NCBI GenBank assembly: GCA_023247595.1
Contig: JAHFGF010000008.1
Span: forward strand, 1 to 18,388
Direction: 5' to 3'
Origin: Candidatus Omnitrophota bacterium
GTDB taxonomy: Bacteria > Omnitrophota > Koll11 > Zapsychrales > Fredricksoniimonadaceae
Length of the DNA: 18,388 nt
Below, one piece after another: positions 1 to 5,942 of the stretch. The notes beneath the pieces are model-generated. The model did no database searches. It was not told the origin of the DNA and saw only the letters and a list, made by a program, of their open reading frames with translations. Position 1 is the stretch's first letter; every line of letters begins with the position of its first letter. Both the position numbers and the translations under genes were made by a program.

Positions 1-75
1 TGACATCAGGATATTAAAGGTGTTTATGGGATCAGTTGGTTTTTCGATCCTCAATTAGAGCAGGTAAGTCCGAGG

Positions 76-321
76 TTGAATTTTCTACGAGAACGGCCGT
101 TAAATAATGGCGGCAAAATTTTTTATGTGTCTCAAGATAAGAGCGGTGTAGGCGGGGCTTTAGCAAGTTCAATACACCGCCGAAGGCTTTTTGAAACAGG
201 AGAATATATCCCAAACAATTACTTAATGATCTGGCCGAGAAAACATCTTATCAGCTGGGCCAATACAATGAAGAAAGATGCTGGTTTGTTAAAACATGAG
301 CATGGGGAGTCCTTGTTATGA
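76..321 (+). CDS. C-terminal part of unrecognised protein, possibly disrupted
   Basis: I do not recognise this protein. The open frame runs from base 4 to the stop at 319-321, and an in-frame TGA occupies bases 1-3. The only ordinary start inside is TTG at 76, giving 81 residues, but the 24 codons before it (including GISWFFDPQLEQVSPRL) look like real protein and continue smoothly into the rest. The TTG is therefore probably not the true start, and the gene may be broken by a nonsense change, a frameshift or a sequence error at the edge. Visible elements are an aromatic SWFFDP stretch, a charged middle and a C-terminal YLMIWPRKHLISWANT stretch, with no signal peptide or membrane segment. Its TGA overlaps the ATG of the deacetylase-like gene as ATGA, so the two are translationally coupled and probably act in one pathway. 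Confidence 0.5.
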   Translation: MNFLRERPLNNGGKIFYVSQDKSGVGGALASSIHRRRLFETGEYIPNNYLMIWPRKHLISWANTMKKDAGLLKHEHGESLL

Positions 322-1481
322 ATAAATTGTGGAAAATATATTTTTATTTGTTAATCAGCGCGCAGTGGCTTCCCAGATATCTTTATAGTTTGGTAAGAAA
401 ACGAAAATTTCCGACGCATGTTCTTTTTTGTATGGTTGATCATTTTGAGCCCGGTGAGGGAAACGCGTCACCCAAAGAAGAAAAAGATCGGATGCAGTTA
501 TTATTGGACAAGTATCCCGCGCTGGCCAAAAAGCATAAGGATTCCGCCGGCAATCCGCCCAAGCGCACGTGGTTTTTCCCTCCGCATTATCACCGGTATA
601 ATAATCTTAAAAAGTTGGTTTCGTTGTGTGAAGCGGGCTATGGAGAGGTTGAATTACATCTTCATCATGGAAAGATCCAGCCCGACACTTCGGAAAATCT
701 TAAGAAAACTATTACCAAATGTATATCGGAATACTCCCAATTTGGAATTTTTGGAGAGGAAAACGGAAGAAAAAAATATGGTTTTATTCACGGTGATTGG
801 GCGCTTGATAATTCGCGGCACAATCACTATTGCGGGGTCGATGATGAAATTGAGGTTTTAAAAGAAACCGGCTGTTTTGCTGATTTTACCTTCCCGTCTT
901 TGAATGTCACGAACCCGTTAAAAATTAATTCCATTTATTATCCGGGGAAGTCCCCCCAGAAACCCAAATCCTACGATTGGGGTTCCAAAGTCAAATCTAA
1001 ACGCCCCAAAAATAACGCCGTAATGATGATCCAAGGTTTAATCCATCCGTTCTTTCTTAATAAAAATCCTTTGAGTTACAGGATTGTTGGGGATGTCATT
1101 GATTGTTTCGCTCCCGTCACAAAAGATAGAGTGGACTTATGGGTAAAGGCGGGAATTTATATTTCCGGCAAAGACGACATGGTGATTATCAAAGTTCACA
1201 CGCATGGCGCGACGGATGCTGATGCTGTTTTGGGCAAGAAAATGCATGATATCTTTGATCATTTAGAGTCGCGCTATAACGATGGAGTCAAACATATCCT
1301 GCATTATGTGACAGCTAGGGAGCTTTACAATATTATTAAAGCGGTCGAAAATTCGGAGAACGTTGATAATCCCGAGAAATATCGAAATTATACCGTCAAG
1401 CCGCCCCGCTACAACAGCAAGGTGAATATCGAAGGGGCTTCTGATGAACTAAAAAAATTGGTGGCCAAAACATATTGTTAA
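318..1481 (+). CDS. NodB/polysaccharide-deacetylase-like protein
   Basis: The 387-residue protein has features of the glycoside hydrolase/deacetylase (NodB-like) barrel. An Asp-His pair follows a hydrophobic strand (CMVDHFEPG, D41-H42). A histidine cluster HLHHG lies at 114-118, a conserved-looking HGDWALDNSR block at 159-168, and HTHG at 294-297. Family members remove acyl groups from N-acetylated sugars using a metal held by Asp and two His. These residues make a metal-dependent hydrolase plausible, but the motif spacing is not the classical NodB set, so the substrate is unknown. Residues 5-27 are hydrophobic and may anchor the protein to the membrane. The ATG is preceded by GGGGAG at 304-309 and overlaps the upstream stop. 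The gene lies 42 bases before an acyl carrier protein gene, which suggests work on a carrier-made or lipid-linked product. Confidence 0.7.
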   Translation: MNKLWKIYFYLLISAQWLPRYLYSLVRKRKFPTHVLFCMVDHFEPGEGNASPKEEKDRMQLLLDKYPALAKKHKDSAGNPPKRTWFFPPHYHRYNNLKKLVSLCEAGYGEVELHLHHGKIQPDTSENLKKTITKCISEYSQFGIFGEENGRKKYGFIHGDWALDNSRHNHYCGVDDEIEVLKETGCFADFTFPSLNVTNPLKINSIYYPGKSPQKPKSYDWGSKVKSKRPKNNAVMMIQGLIHPFFLNKNPLSYRIVGDVIDCFAPVTKDRVDLWVKAGIYISGKDDMVIIKVHTHGATDADAVLGKKMHDIFDHLESRYNDGVKHILHYVTARELYNIIKAVENSENVDNPEKYRNYTVKPPRYNSKVNIEGASDELKKLVAKTYC

Positions 1482-1523
1482 TCATTTGTTAGATGAGGTA
1501 TTGATTTAAGTCAGGAGAGTAAG

Positions 1524-1829
1524 ATGGAAATAGAAGAAAAAATAACACAGGTTGTTTTTCACGCCATTGATAATGTTAATCAAGAATTATCAGAGGATGA
1601 AAAAATTGAAAAGTCATTTCACACAGAATTGATTGGGCATTCAACAAAGCTCGATTCATTGGGACTTGTTAATCTCATAGTTGCCGTTGAAGAGGGGATA
1701 CAGGAAAATTTTGGCGAAACAGTAACTCTGGCAAATGCCAATGCCATGTCATCTGTGGACAGCCCTTTTAAAAATGTGCAGTCGTTGGTTGAGTATCTCA
1801 AGGTTAATGTGAAGGGCCGTCGTTCATGA
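1524..1829 (+). CDS. acyl carrier protein (phosphopantetheine-binding)
   Basis: This is a small acidic protein of 101 residues with the carrier-protein signature DSLGLVNLIVAVEE. Ser45 is the expected site of the 4'-phosphopantetheine arm, followed by the recognition helix, and a last helix (VQSLVEYLKVNV) closes the four-helix bundle. Carrier proteins hold growing acyl or aminoacyl chains as thioesters in the cytoplasm. The sequence is longer and more divergent than the housekeeping AcpP (about 78 residues), so it is probably a dedicated carrier for a specialised pathway. The start follows a good AGGAGAG ribosome site at about 1513-1519. Its TGA overlaps the ATG of the reductase gene, so carrier and reductase are likely made together. 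An acyl-loading ligase is not visible and may lie upstream of the window. Confidence 0.85.
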   Translation: MEIEEKITQVVFHAIDNVNQELSEDEKIEKSFHTELIGHSTKLDSLGLVNLIVAVEEGIQENFGETVTLANANAMSSVDSPFKNVQSLVEYLKVNVKGRRS

Positions 1830-2530
1830 GTGACCGCCACGTCATGCTGATAACCGGCGCCAGTCGAAGCATCGGAGCTTACTTGACTCAATATTATCTT
1901 GCCAAAGGTTTTAAAGTTATTGGCTGCAGCCGTCATGAGTCAACGCAGAATAATGAAAATTACCGGCATTTTATTTTAGATATCAGTGACGAGAAAAAAG
2001 TTAAAGAAATGTTTGTCGAGATTTCAAAAAATTACGGATCTCTAAGCGTTCTTATTAATAACGCGGGGATGCAAAGCATCAATCATCCGCTGTTGACTGA
2101 TTATAAAACTGTCCAAGAAGTTTTTGCCGTCAATATGTTTGGACCATTTTTATTCTGCCGGGAAGCTGCCAAAATTATGAAAAAACATAATTATGGACGA
2201 ATCATTCATATGTCGAGCATCGCTGTTCCTTTAGGGACTGTAGGCAATTCCATTTACAGCGCGTCGAAAGCGGCGTTAGAACAGTTCTCTCGGGTTTTCG
2301 CGAAAGAAGTGGCTGGTTACGGCATTCGAATTAACGTCTTGGGGATGTCGATAGTCGCTGAATCAGGCATGCTTAAGAATATCAGCGAAAAAGCTAAGAA
2401 ATTGACTTTAGACAATACGATCATTAAAGAACCGATTAGTTTCGAAGATATCAGCCATGCCACAGATTTTTTTATCGCGCAAAAGAGTAATGCGGTCACC
2501 GGACAAACTATTTATTTGGGCGGCGTTTGA
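1826..2530 (+). CDS. short-chain dehydrogenase/reductase, FabG-like
   Basis: This is a classical short-chain dehydrogenase of 234 residues, close to the usual 240-250. It has the cofactor motif TGASRSIG (10-17), INNAG (77-81), Asn103, Ser131, Tyr144 and Lys148, which complete the N-S-Y-K catalytic set with normal spacing. It ends with the usual TGQTIYLGG stretch. Such enzymes reduce a keto group with NAD(P)H; next to a carrier protein, a 3-oxoacyl-ACP or related thioester-bound ketone is the natural guess. The dinucleotide motif has Ser where TGxxxGIG normally has its second Gly, an unusual but tolerated substitution. The gene overlaps the carrier-protein gene by four bases (ATGA) and is the last gene of this operon. 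The exact substrate cannot be told from sequence, so I do not assign fabG. Confidence 0.88.
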   Translation: MSDRHVMLITGASRSIGAYLTQYYLAKGFKVIGCSRHESTQNNENYRHFILDISDEKKVKEMFVEISKNYGSLSVLINNAGMQSINHPLLTDYKTVQEVFAVNMFGPFLFCREAAKIMKKHNYGRIIHMSSIAVPLGTVGNSIYSASKAALEQFSRVFAKEVAGYGIRINVLGMSIVAESGMLKNISEKAKKLTLDNTIIKEPISFEDISHATDFFIAQKSNAVTGQTIYLGGV

Positions 2531-2614
2531 GGTTTGGATCCATATTCTTTAAGGGTATTGGATTTCGATTTAACGTTTGGACATAATAAATCGGATAAAT
2601 TTTGTAAATGATGG

Positions 2615-2620
2615 TACACT
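2615..2620 (+). promoter_or_regulatory. possible extended -10 element
   Basis: The bases TGGTACACT at 2612-2620 resemble an extended -10 element (TGnTAnAnT), about 45 bases before the zinc-ribbon start. No convincing -35 is seen at the right spacing. The leader that would follow is A- and C-rich and looks unstructured. The call is weak. Confidence 0.25.
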
Positions 2621-2666
2621 GTTTTCAACAAACAACCAAGTTTTTCCAAAACAACAAGGAGTCATG

Positions 2667-2816
2667 ATGAGTTTTCAAGATGGTAGATTCGGTGGACCGA
2701 GAGAAATGCATAAAGCTGTCTGTGCTGACTGTAAAAAAGAGTGCGAAGTTCCTTTCAAACCTAGAGAAGACCGTCCTGTATATTGCAAGGATTGTTATTC
2801 AAAACATAAGAAGTAA
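2667..2816 (+). CDS. CxxC-x17-CxxC zinc-ribbon mini-protein
   Basis: This 49-residue basic protein carries two Cys pairs, CADC and CKDC, separated by exactly 17 residues (KKECEVPFKPREDRPVY). That matches the small CxxC-x17-CxxC zinc-ribbon family common in candidate-phylum bacteria, whose biochemical role is unknown; a fifth Cys sits two residues after the first pair. The four pair cysteines would hold one zinc. I chose ATG 2667 because the ribosome site AAGGAG at 2656-2661 lies five bases before it. ATG 2664 is only two bases away from that site, and the open frame reaching back to 2577 reads as leader. The gene has its own terminator and stands directly before dbpA. This suggests, without proof, a nucleic-acid or ribosome-related role. 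Confidence 0.82.
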   Translation: MSFQDGRFGGPREMHKAVCADCKKECEVPFKPREDRPVYCKDCYSKHKK

Positions 2817-2853
2817 TTTTTAAAGGAAATCCATTCCCACCAGAAACAATAAT

Positions 2854-2884
2854 AAAACCCTTCGCATCAGTCGAAGGGTTTTTT
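2854..2884 (+). terminator. rho-independent terminator after the zinc-ribbon gene
   Basis: The arms AAAACCCTTCG (2854-2864) and CGAAGGGTTTT (2872-2882) pair perfectly around a 7-base loop CATCAGT, followed by a T-rich run. The hairpin lies 38 bases after the zinc-ribbon stop and separates it from dbpA. Because the stem begins with an A run, it could also work on the opposite strand. Confidence 0.92.
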
Positions 2885-2947
2885 ATTCCAGAATTTTAGA
2901 GTCAAAAGTAAATCTCCTGAAACGTATTATTTAGGAAAGAAGGATAT

Positions 2948-4333
2948 GTGACTGAAACATCCAAAGATTTTAAAAGTGTAGGGTTAAGTCAGCCCATTCT
3001 TGATAATTTGAAGTCTCTGGGTTATTTGGAAATGACCCCGATCCAGGCCAAAGGTCTGCCGCATATTTTAAGCGCCCGGGATTTTATCGGGCAGGCAAAT
3101 ACCGGCAGCGGTAAAACAGCGGCATTCGCGCTCGGGATTCTTTGCAAACTCGATTTAAAAAATCCCATGCCCCAGGCGCTTGTGCTTGTCCCGACCCGTG
3201 AACTGGCCGAGCAGGTGGCGAAAGAAATCCGCCGGCTGGCGCGGTTTACCAGCAATATCAAAGTGCTCACCTTGACCGGAGGCTCTGAGGAACGCCACAA
3301 GATGAAATCTCTTAAGCAGGGCGCCCACATTATCGTCGGAACAACCGGTCGTATCATGAAGTTATTGGAAACCGGAATGCTCACGGCGGCCGATCTCAAA
3401 GTGCTTGTGCTTGACGAAGCCGATCGTCTTTTGGAAATGGGAACGATTGAAGAAATAAACCGCATTGCTTCCTATACGCCGGCTTCCCGCCAAACCATGT
3501 TGTTCTCAGCGACATTTCCCAACGGCATCAAGACATTAAGCGCCAGCCTGCAGGAAGATGCCGCTCAGGTAACGATTGATTCTCAGCATCAAACCACGAC
3601 CATTAAACAAGTGTTCATCAAAATCGAAGACGATAAAAACGCCGCCCTATTGCAGGTGCTTAGCGCTTATCGCCCGGAATCCTGTATTATTTTTTGTAAT
3701 AGTCGAGAATCCTGCAACCAGGTGACAGGGTTTTTGCGAACCAAAAAAATCGAATCGCTTGTGATGCATTCGGATTTGGAACAAAAGGACCGCACGCTTA
3801 TTTTGATTAAGTTCGATAATAAAAGCTGTCCTGTTCTGGTTGCGACGGATCTAGCTTCCCGCGGTTTGGATGTTAAAGACGTAAGCGCGGTAATTAATTA
3901 TGATTTGCCCTCAGACCATGAACTTTATATCCACCGCATCGGCCGCACGGGACGGGCTGGTCAGGAAGGGCTGGCATTAAGTTTGTACATCCATAAAGAA
4001 CGCGCGATTTTAAAAACCATCGGTGATTATCTCAATACAGAGTGTTCGTCCATTGATTTAAAAGACATCAAAAAAAATAAATTGGCGGGCGTGTCCCATG
4101 GTGGATGGGCAACGATTTATATCAGCGGCGGAAGAAAAGACAATATCCGTCCCGGTGATATTTTAGGGGCGCTCACCAAGGACGCTGGCCTCACAGGAAA
4201 CCAAGTCGGGAAAATTCATATTTTAGAAGTTAACAGCTACGCGGCCGTGGCCCAAGACAAAATGGCTCAGGCCATTGAACGCCTGGGTGTCAGCAAAATT
4301 AAAGGTAAGAAATTTAAAGTGGGAAAAGCTTAA
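2948..4333 (+). CDS. dbpA: DEAD-box ATP-dependent RNA helicase DbpA
   Basis: The protein has 461 residues and the full set of DEAD-box motifs: Q-motif region (TPIQ, 30-33), Walker A ANTGSGKT (50-57), PTREL (82-86), TGG (110-112), DEAD (156-159), SAT (187-189), ATDLASRGLD (299-308) and HRIGRTGR (329-336). The tail, about 385-460, contains the pattern GGRKDNIRPGDILGAL...GKIHI...KIKGKKFKV. This corresponds to the DbpA RNA-binding domain that recognises hairpin 92 of 23S rRNA, and length agrees with E. coli DbpA (457). Function is thus ATP-driven remodelling in late large-subunit assembly. The start is GTG at 2948, because the ATG two bases earlier runs straight into TGA; a GAAGGA site sits just upstream. 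Other short-tailed DEAD-box proteins were considered, but the tail makes DbpA the best fit. Confidence 0.93.
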   Translation: MTETSKDFKSVGLSQPILDNLKSLGYLEMTPIQAKGLPHILSARDFIGQANTGSGKTAAFALGILCKLDLKNPMPQALVLVPTRELAEQVAKEIRRLARFTSNIKVLTLTGGSEERHKMKSLKQGAHIIVGTTGRIMKLLETGMLTAADLKVLVLDEADRLLEMGTIEEINRIASYTPASRQTMLFSATFPNGIKTLSASLQEDAAQVTIDSQHQTTTIKQVFIKIEDDKNAALLQVLSAYRPESCIIFCNSRESCNQVTGFLRTKKIESLVMHSDLEQKDRTLILIKFDNKSCPVLVATDLASRGLDVKDVSAVINYDLPSDHELYIHRIGRTGRAGQEGLALSLYIHKERAILKTIGDYLNTECSSIDLKDIKKNKLAGVSHGGWATIYISGGRKDNIRPGDILGALTKDAGLTGNQVGKIHILEVNSYAAVAQDKMAQAIERLGVSKIKGKKFKVGKA

Positions 4334-4396
4334 GCCTGACAAAGCAGTGAGTGAGAATTTCCGTTAATTTTTTTCATCCATATCTTAATTTTATTT

Positions 4397-4423
4397 ATAC
4401 TAATGCACCGAGTGCATTAGTAT
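4397..4423 (+). terminator. perfect 12-bp hairpin after dbpA, probable terminator
   Basis: ATACTAATGCAC (4397-4408) and GTGCATTAGTAT (4412-4423) are exact inverted copies around a 3-base loop CGA. The sequence after it (TATTTGTTGATTGG) is T-rich but lacks a clean T run, so termination may be weak. It may instead be an operator or an RNA-processing hairpin. It sits 64 bases after the dbpA stop. Confidence 0.5.
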
Positions 4424-4547
4424 TATTTGTTGATTGGCTTTCTTGCCCTGGTTTTTTGACTCACGGTTTTCTGTTATTTTTTTAGAGTTTTTGTTTTTGA
4501 TAAGGTTCCAAAAAAAAGTATGTTGTTTAATCGAAAGGAAGGCACAG

Positions 4548-5069
4548 ATGAATAAAGTTTTGACAGGTTTATGTGTTTTGTTTTTATTAATGACGGCCAA
4601 TGCCCAAGCCCATTGTGGTCATTGCGGCGTTGGAGACTCTTCTAAGGATGATATGGGTGCCATGGTGAGCGAAAAAGTACAGGGAATGACCAAAGAGCTT
4701 GCGCTTAATGATGAACAAAAAGGAAAAGTTGAAGGTATTATCAAAGAAAAAATGGCAAAGAAACAACAGCTCATGGAAGAGAATCGCAAAGCCATGGATG
4801 CCGTTCATGAAGATTTCACAACGAAATTAAACGGAGTTTTGACTGAAGAACAGAAAACTAAATGGGAAGCTAGAAAAAAAGATGGTCCAGGGGAAATGAA
4901 ATGCCCCAAGTGCAAAGACGGCAAGATGTGCAAAAAATGTAAGATCAAGAAACACAAAGAAGAAATGGCCGGTCATTGCCCCAAATGCAAGGACGGAAAA
5001 ATGTGCAAAAAATGTATGCTTAAAGAAGACAAAGAAGACAAAGAACACGAGCACGAACACTCAAAATAA
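4548..5069 (+). CDS. secreted Spy-like, Cys/His-rich metal-binding protein
   Basis: A 173-residue protein. ATG 4548 is chosen because AAAGGAAGG (4534-4542) precedes it and the translation opens with a clear signal peptide (MNKVLTGLCVLFLLMTANAQA, cleavage about residue 21-22). The mature N-terminus begins HCGHCG. Residues 45-110 are a charged helical region with two LTxxQ-like turns (ALNDEQKGK and VLTEEQKTK), as in Spy/CpxP-type periplasmic chaperones and metal-resistance proteins. Residues 119-131 and 144-156 are two identical copies of CPKCKDGKMCKKC, and the protein ends in an Asp/Glu/Lys/His-rich tail (EHEHEHSK). This argues for binding of soft metal ions in the periplasm, as sensor, buffer or scavenger. 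I know of no named family with this exact architecture, so the function is inferred. A strong terminator follows, so it appears to be transcribed alone. Confidence 0.75.
   Translation: MNKVLTGLCVLFLLMTANAQAHCGHCGVGDSSKDDMGAMVSEKVQGMTKELALNDEQKGKVEGIIKEKMAKKQQLMEENRKAMDAVHEDFTTKLNGVLTEEQKTKWEARKKDGPGEMKCPKCKDGKMCKKCKIKKHKEEMAGHCPKCKDGKMCKKCMLKEDKEDKEHEHEHSK
4902..5015 (+). repeat. in-gene tandem repeat encoding CPKCKDGKMCKKC twice
   Basis: Two copies of a 39-base unit (4902-4940 and 4977-5015) encode the identical 13 residues CPKCKDGKMCKKC, with a period of 75 bases (25 residues). The copies differ only at silent positions such as AAG/AAA and GGC/GGA, so the protein motif has been kept while the DNA drifted. 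Confidence 0.9.
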
Positions 5070-5085
5070 GATGATCATTGGATGT

Positions 5086-5123
5086 AAAAACAGAGGCCCA
5101 TCATAAGATGTGCCTCTGTTTTT
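5086..5123 (+). terminator. rho-independent terminator after the Cys-rich protein gene
   Basis: AAAAACAGAGGC (5086-5097) pairs with GCCTCTGTTTTT (5112-5123), a perfect 12-bp outer stem ending in a T run. Inside, CATC and GATG form a further short stem around ATAA. It lies 16 bases after the stop. It lies within an upstream extension of the next open frame and argues against that extension being translated. Confidence 0.9.
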
Positions 5124-5176
5124 CTCTGCTTTTTTACTTTATTCGAAGATCGCAGGCAGGGCTGGAGGGGTCAATT

Positions 5177-5446
5177 GTGAAATATTTGATTTGGGGAATC
5201 TCTTTGGTAAACGTTGTATTTGCTGTTAATGGTTTACTCAACGCTTTTAACATTCTGCAGACCAGCAAATATTCCCAGACAGCAACGGCATGTTTTGCGG
5301 TTATTTTTTTATGTATGGGAGTCGGCGGTTTTTATTGGTCCATCTTTAAAATTAATACCAAACTGGCGCTTGCCATTAGTATCGGCCCGTGGATTCTGGC
5401 TTTGATTGTTTTAGGAATCACGATGATGGTTAGTGATTACAAATAA
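5177..5446 (+). CDS. small membrane protein with three predicted helices
   Basis: Unrecognised. From GTG 5177 the protein has 89 residues with three hydrophobic stretches at about 3-24, 35-56 and 61-84, so it is probably an inner-membrane protein. GTG 5177 is chosen because GGAGGGG (5164-5170) lies six bases before it. The longer open frame starting at 5078 would run through the terminator of the preceding gene and adds no protein-like sequence. A single Cys lies in each of two successive segments of the second helix region (TACFAVIFLCMG). No catalytic motif is visible. It is followed after 11 bases by another small gene, with which it may form a two-gene unit. I cannot assign a function. Confidence 0.6.
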   Translation: MKYLIWGISLVNVVFAVNGLLNAFNILQTSKYSQTATACFAVIFLCMGVGGFYWSIFKINTKLALAISIGPWILALIVLGITMMVSDYK

Positions 5447-5457
5447 TCCATTAAATC

Positions 5458-5736
5458 ATGAAGAACATAATTTTCTCAGCGCGTTGGCGCGAAGAATTAG
5501 ACGCTATTAGTGACGAAGGGGTTTTGACTTTTGAATTGACCATGGGCCGGTATCAGGTGTATTTTCCGACCCAAAGCCGATGGTTAACCCAAGTTCCCGA
5601 CTGGGCTAAAGATCAGTGGGAAGACTATAAAAACGCCTGTGTTCAGTGGTGTCAGAAGGAAAAGATTCCGATAGTATTCGTCGATGATGCCCATGTGAGT
5701 TTTGAAACAAAAAAAGATAAAGGCGCCAGCGAATAA
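5458..5736 (+). CDS. hypothetical small Trp-rich protein
   Basis: Unrecognised 92-residue soluble protein. It is notable for five tryptophans (W10, W42, W49, W54, W64), a strand-like N-terminal half (GVLTFELTMGRYQVYFPT), an amphipathic helix (WAKDQWEDYKNACVQWCQKE) and a hydrophobic strand IPIVFV before a charged tail. There is no signal peptide or membrane segment and the two Cys (C61, C65) lie one helix turn apart. The ATG begins 12 bases after the stop of the small membrane protein and has no clear Shine-Dalgarno site. Translation may therefore depend on the upstream gene. The composition and order look like a real folded protein rather than a chance frame. Confidence 0.6.
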   Translation: MKNIIFSARWREELDAISDEGVLTFELTMGRYQVYFPTQSRWLTQVPDWAKDQWEDYKNACVQWCQKEKIPIVFVDDAHVSFETKKDKGASE

Positions 5737-5813
5737 GTTTTTTATAAATATTCAACTGTTTTAGCCGGAAAATAAAGGACTTTACATTAAACGTTGGAAA
5801 GAAGAAAATAGAG

Positions 5814-5846
5814 CCCAATAATTACTGGGTGTTAGAGTAGTCTAAC
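5814..5846 (+). promoter_or_regulatory. palindrome pair in leader region, possible operator
   Basis: Two adjacent inverted repeats lie about 100-130 bases before the thioredoxin-like gene. CCCAATAATTACTGGG (5814-5829) is a 16-base near-palindrome with one mismatched pair. GTTAGAGTAGTCTAAC (5831-5846) has a perfect 6-bp stem with a GTAG loop. The first resembles a dimeric repressor site; no T run follows the second. The rest of the gap 5737-5942 is AT-rich and shows no gene. Function is inferred only from symmetry. Confidence 0.35.
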
Positions 5847-5942
5847 GGTGATTTTGCTAAATGAGTTTCAAATTTTAAAACGCGCTTAACAAATGGAGTT
5901 AAAAAATAATTTTAGATCAACCATTAATTCAAGTGAGAAGCC

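Noticed and set aside
1..3. Recoded TGA (selenocysteine or alternative genetic code)
   Set aside because: No hairpin like a bacterial selenocysteine element is obvious after it, and TGA ends other genes normally.
2577..2666. Upstream extension of the zinc-ribbon protein
   Set aside because: The sequence is not protein-like and the AAGGAG site sits directly before ATG 2667.
4456..4484. TTGACT followed by a T-rich stretch as a promoter for the Cys-rich gene
   Set aside because: No -10 hexamer is found at 16-18 bases, so the promoter cannot be supported.
4434..4547. Upstream extension of the Cys-rich protein starting at 4434
   Set aside because: The strong ribosome site at 4534-4542 and the signal peptide starting at 4548 fix the start; the extension is T-rich leader.
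4827..5060. Phe-rich frame on the minus strand
   Set aside because: It is the antisense shadow of the Lys/Glu-rich Cys-repeat gene.
5078..5176. Upstream extension of the small membrane protein
   Set aside because: It reads through the terminator hairpin at 5086-5123, and GTG 5177 has a good GGAGGGG site.
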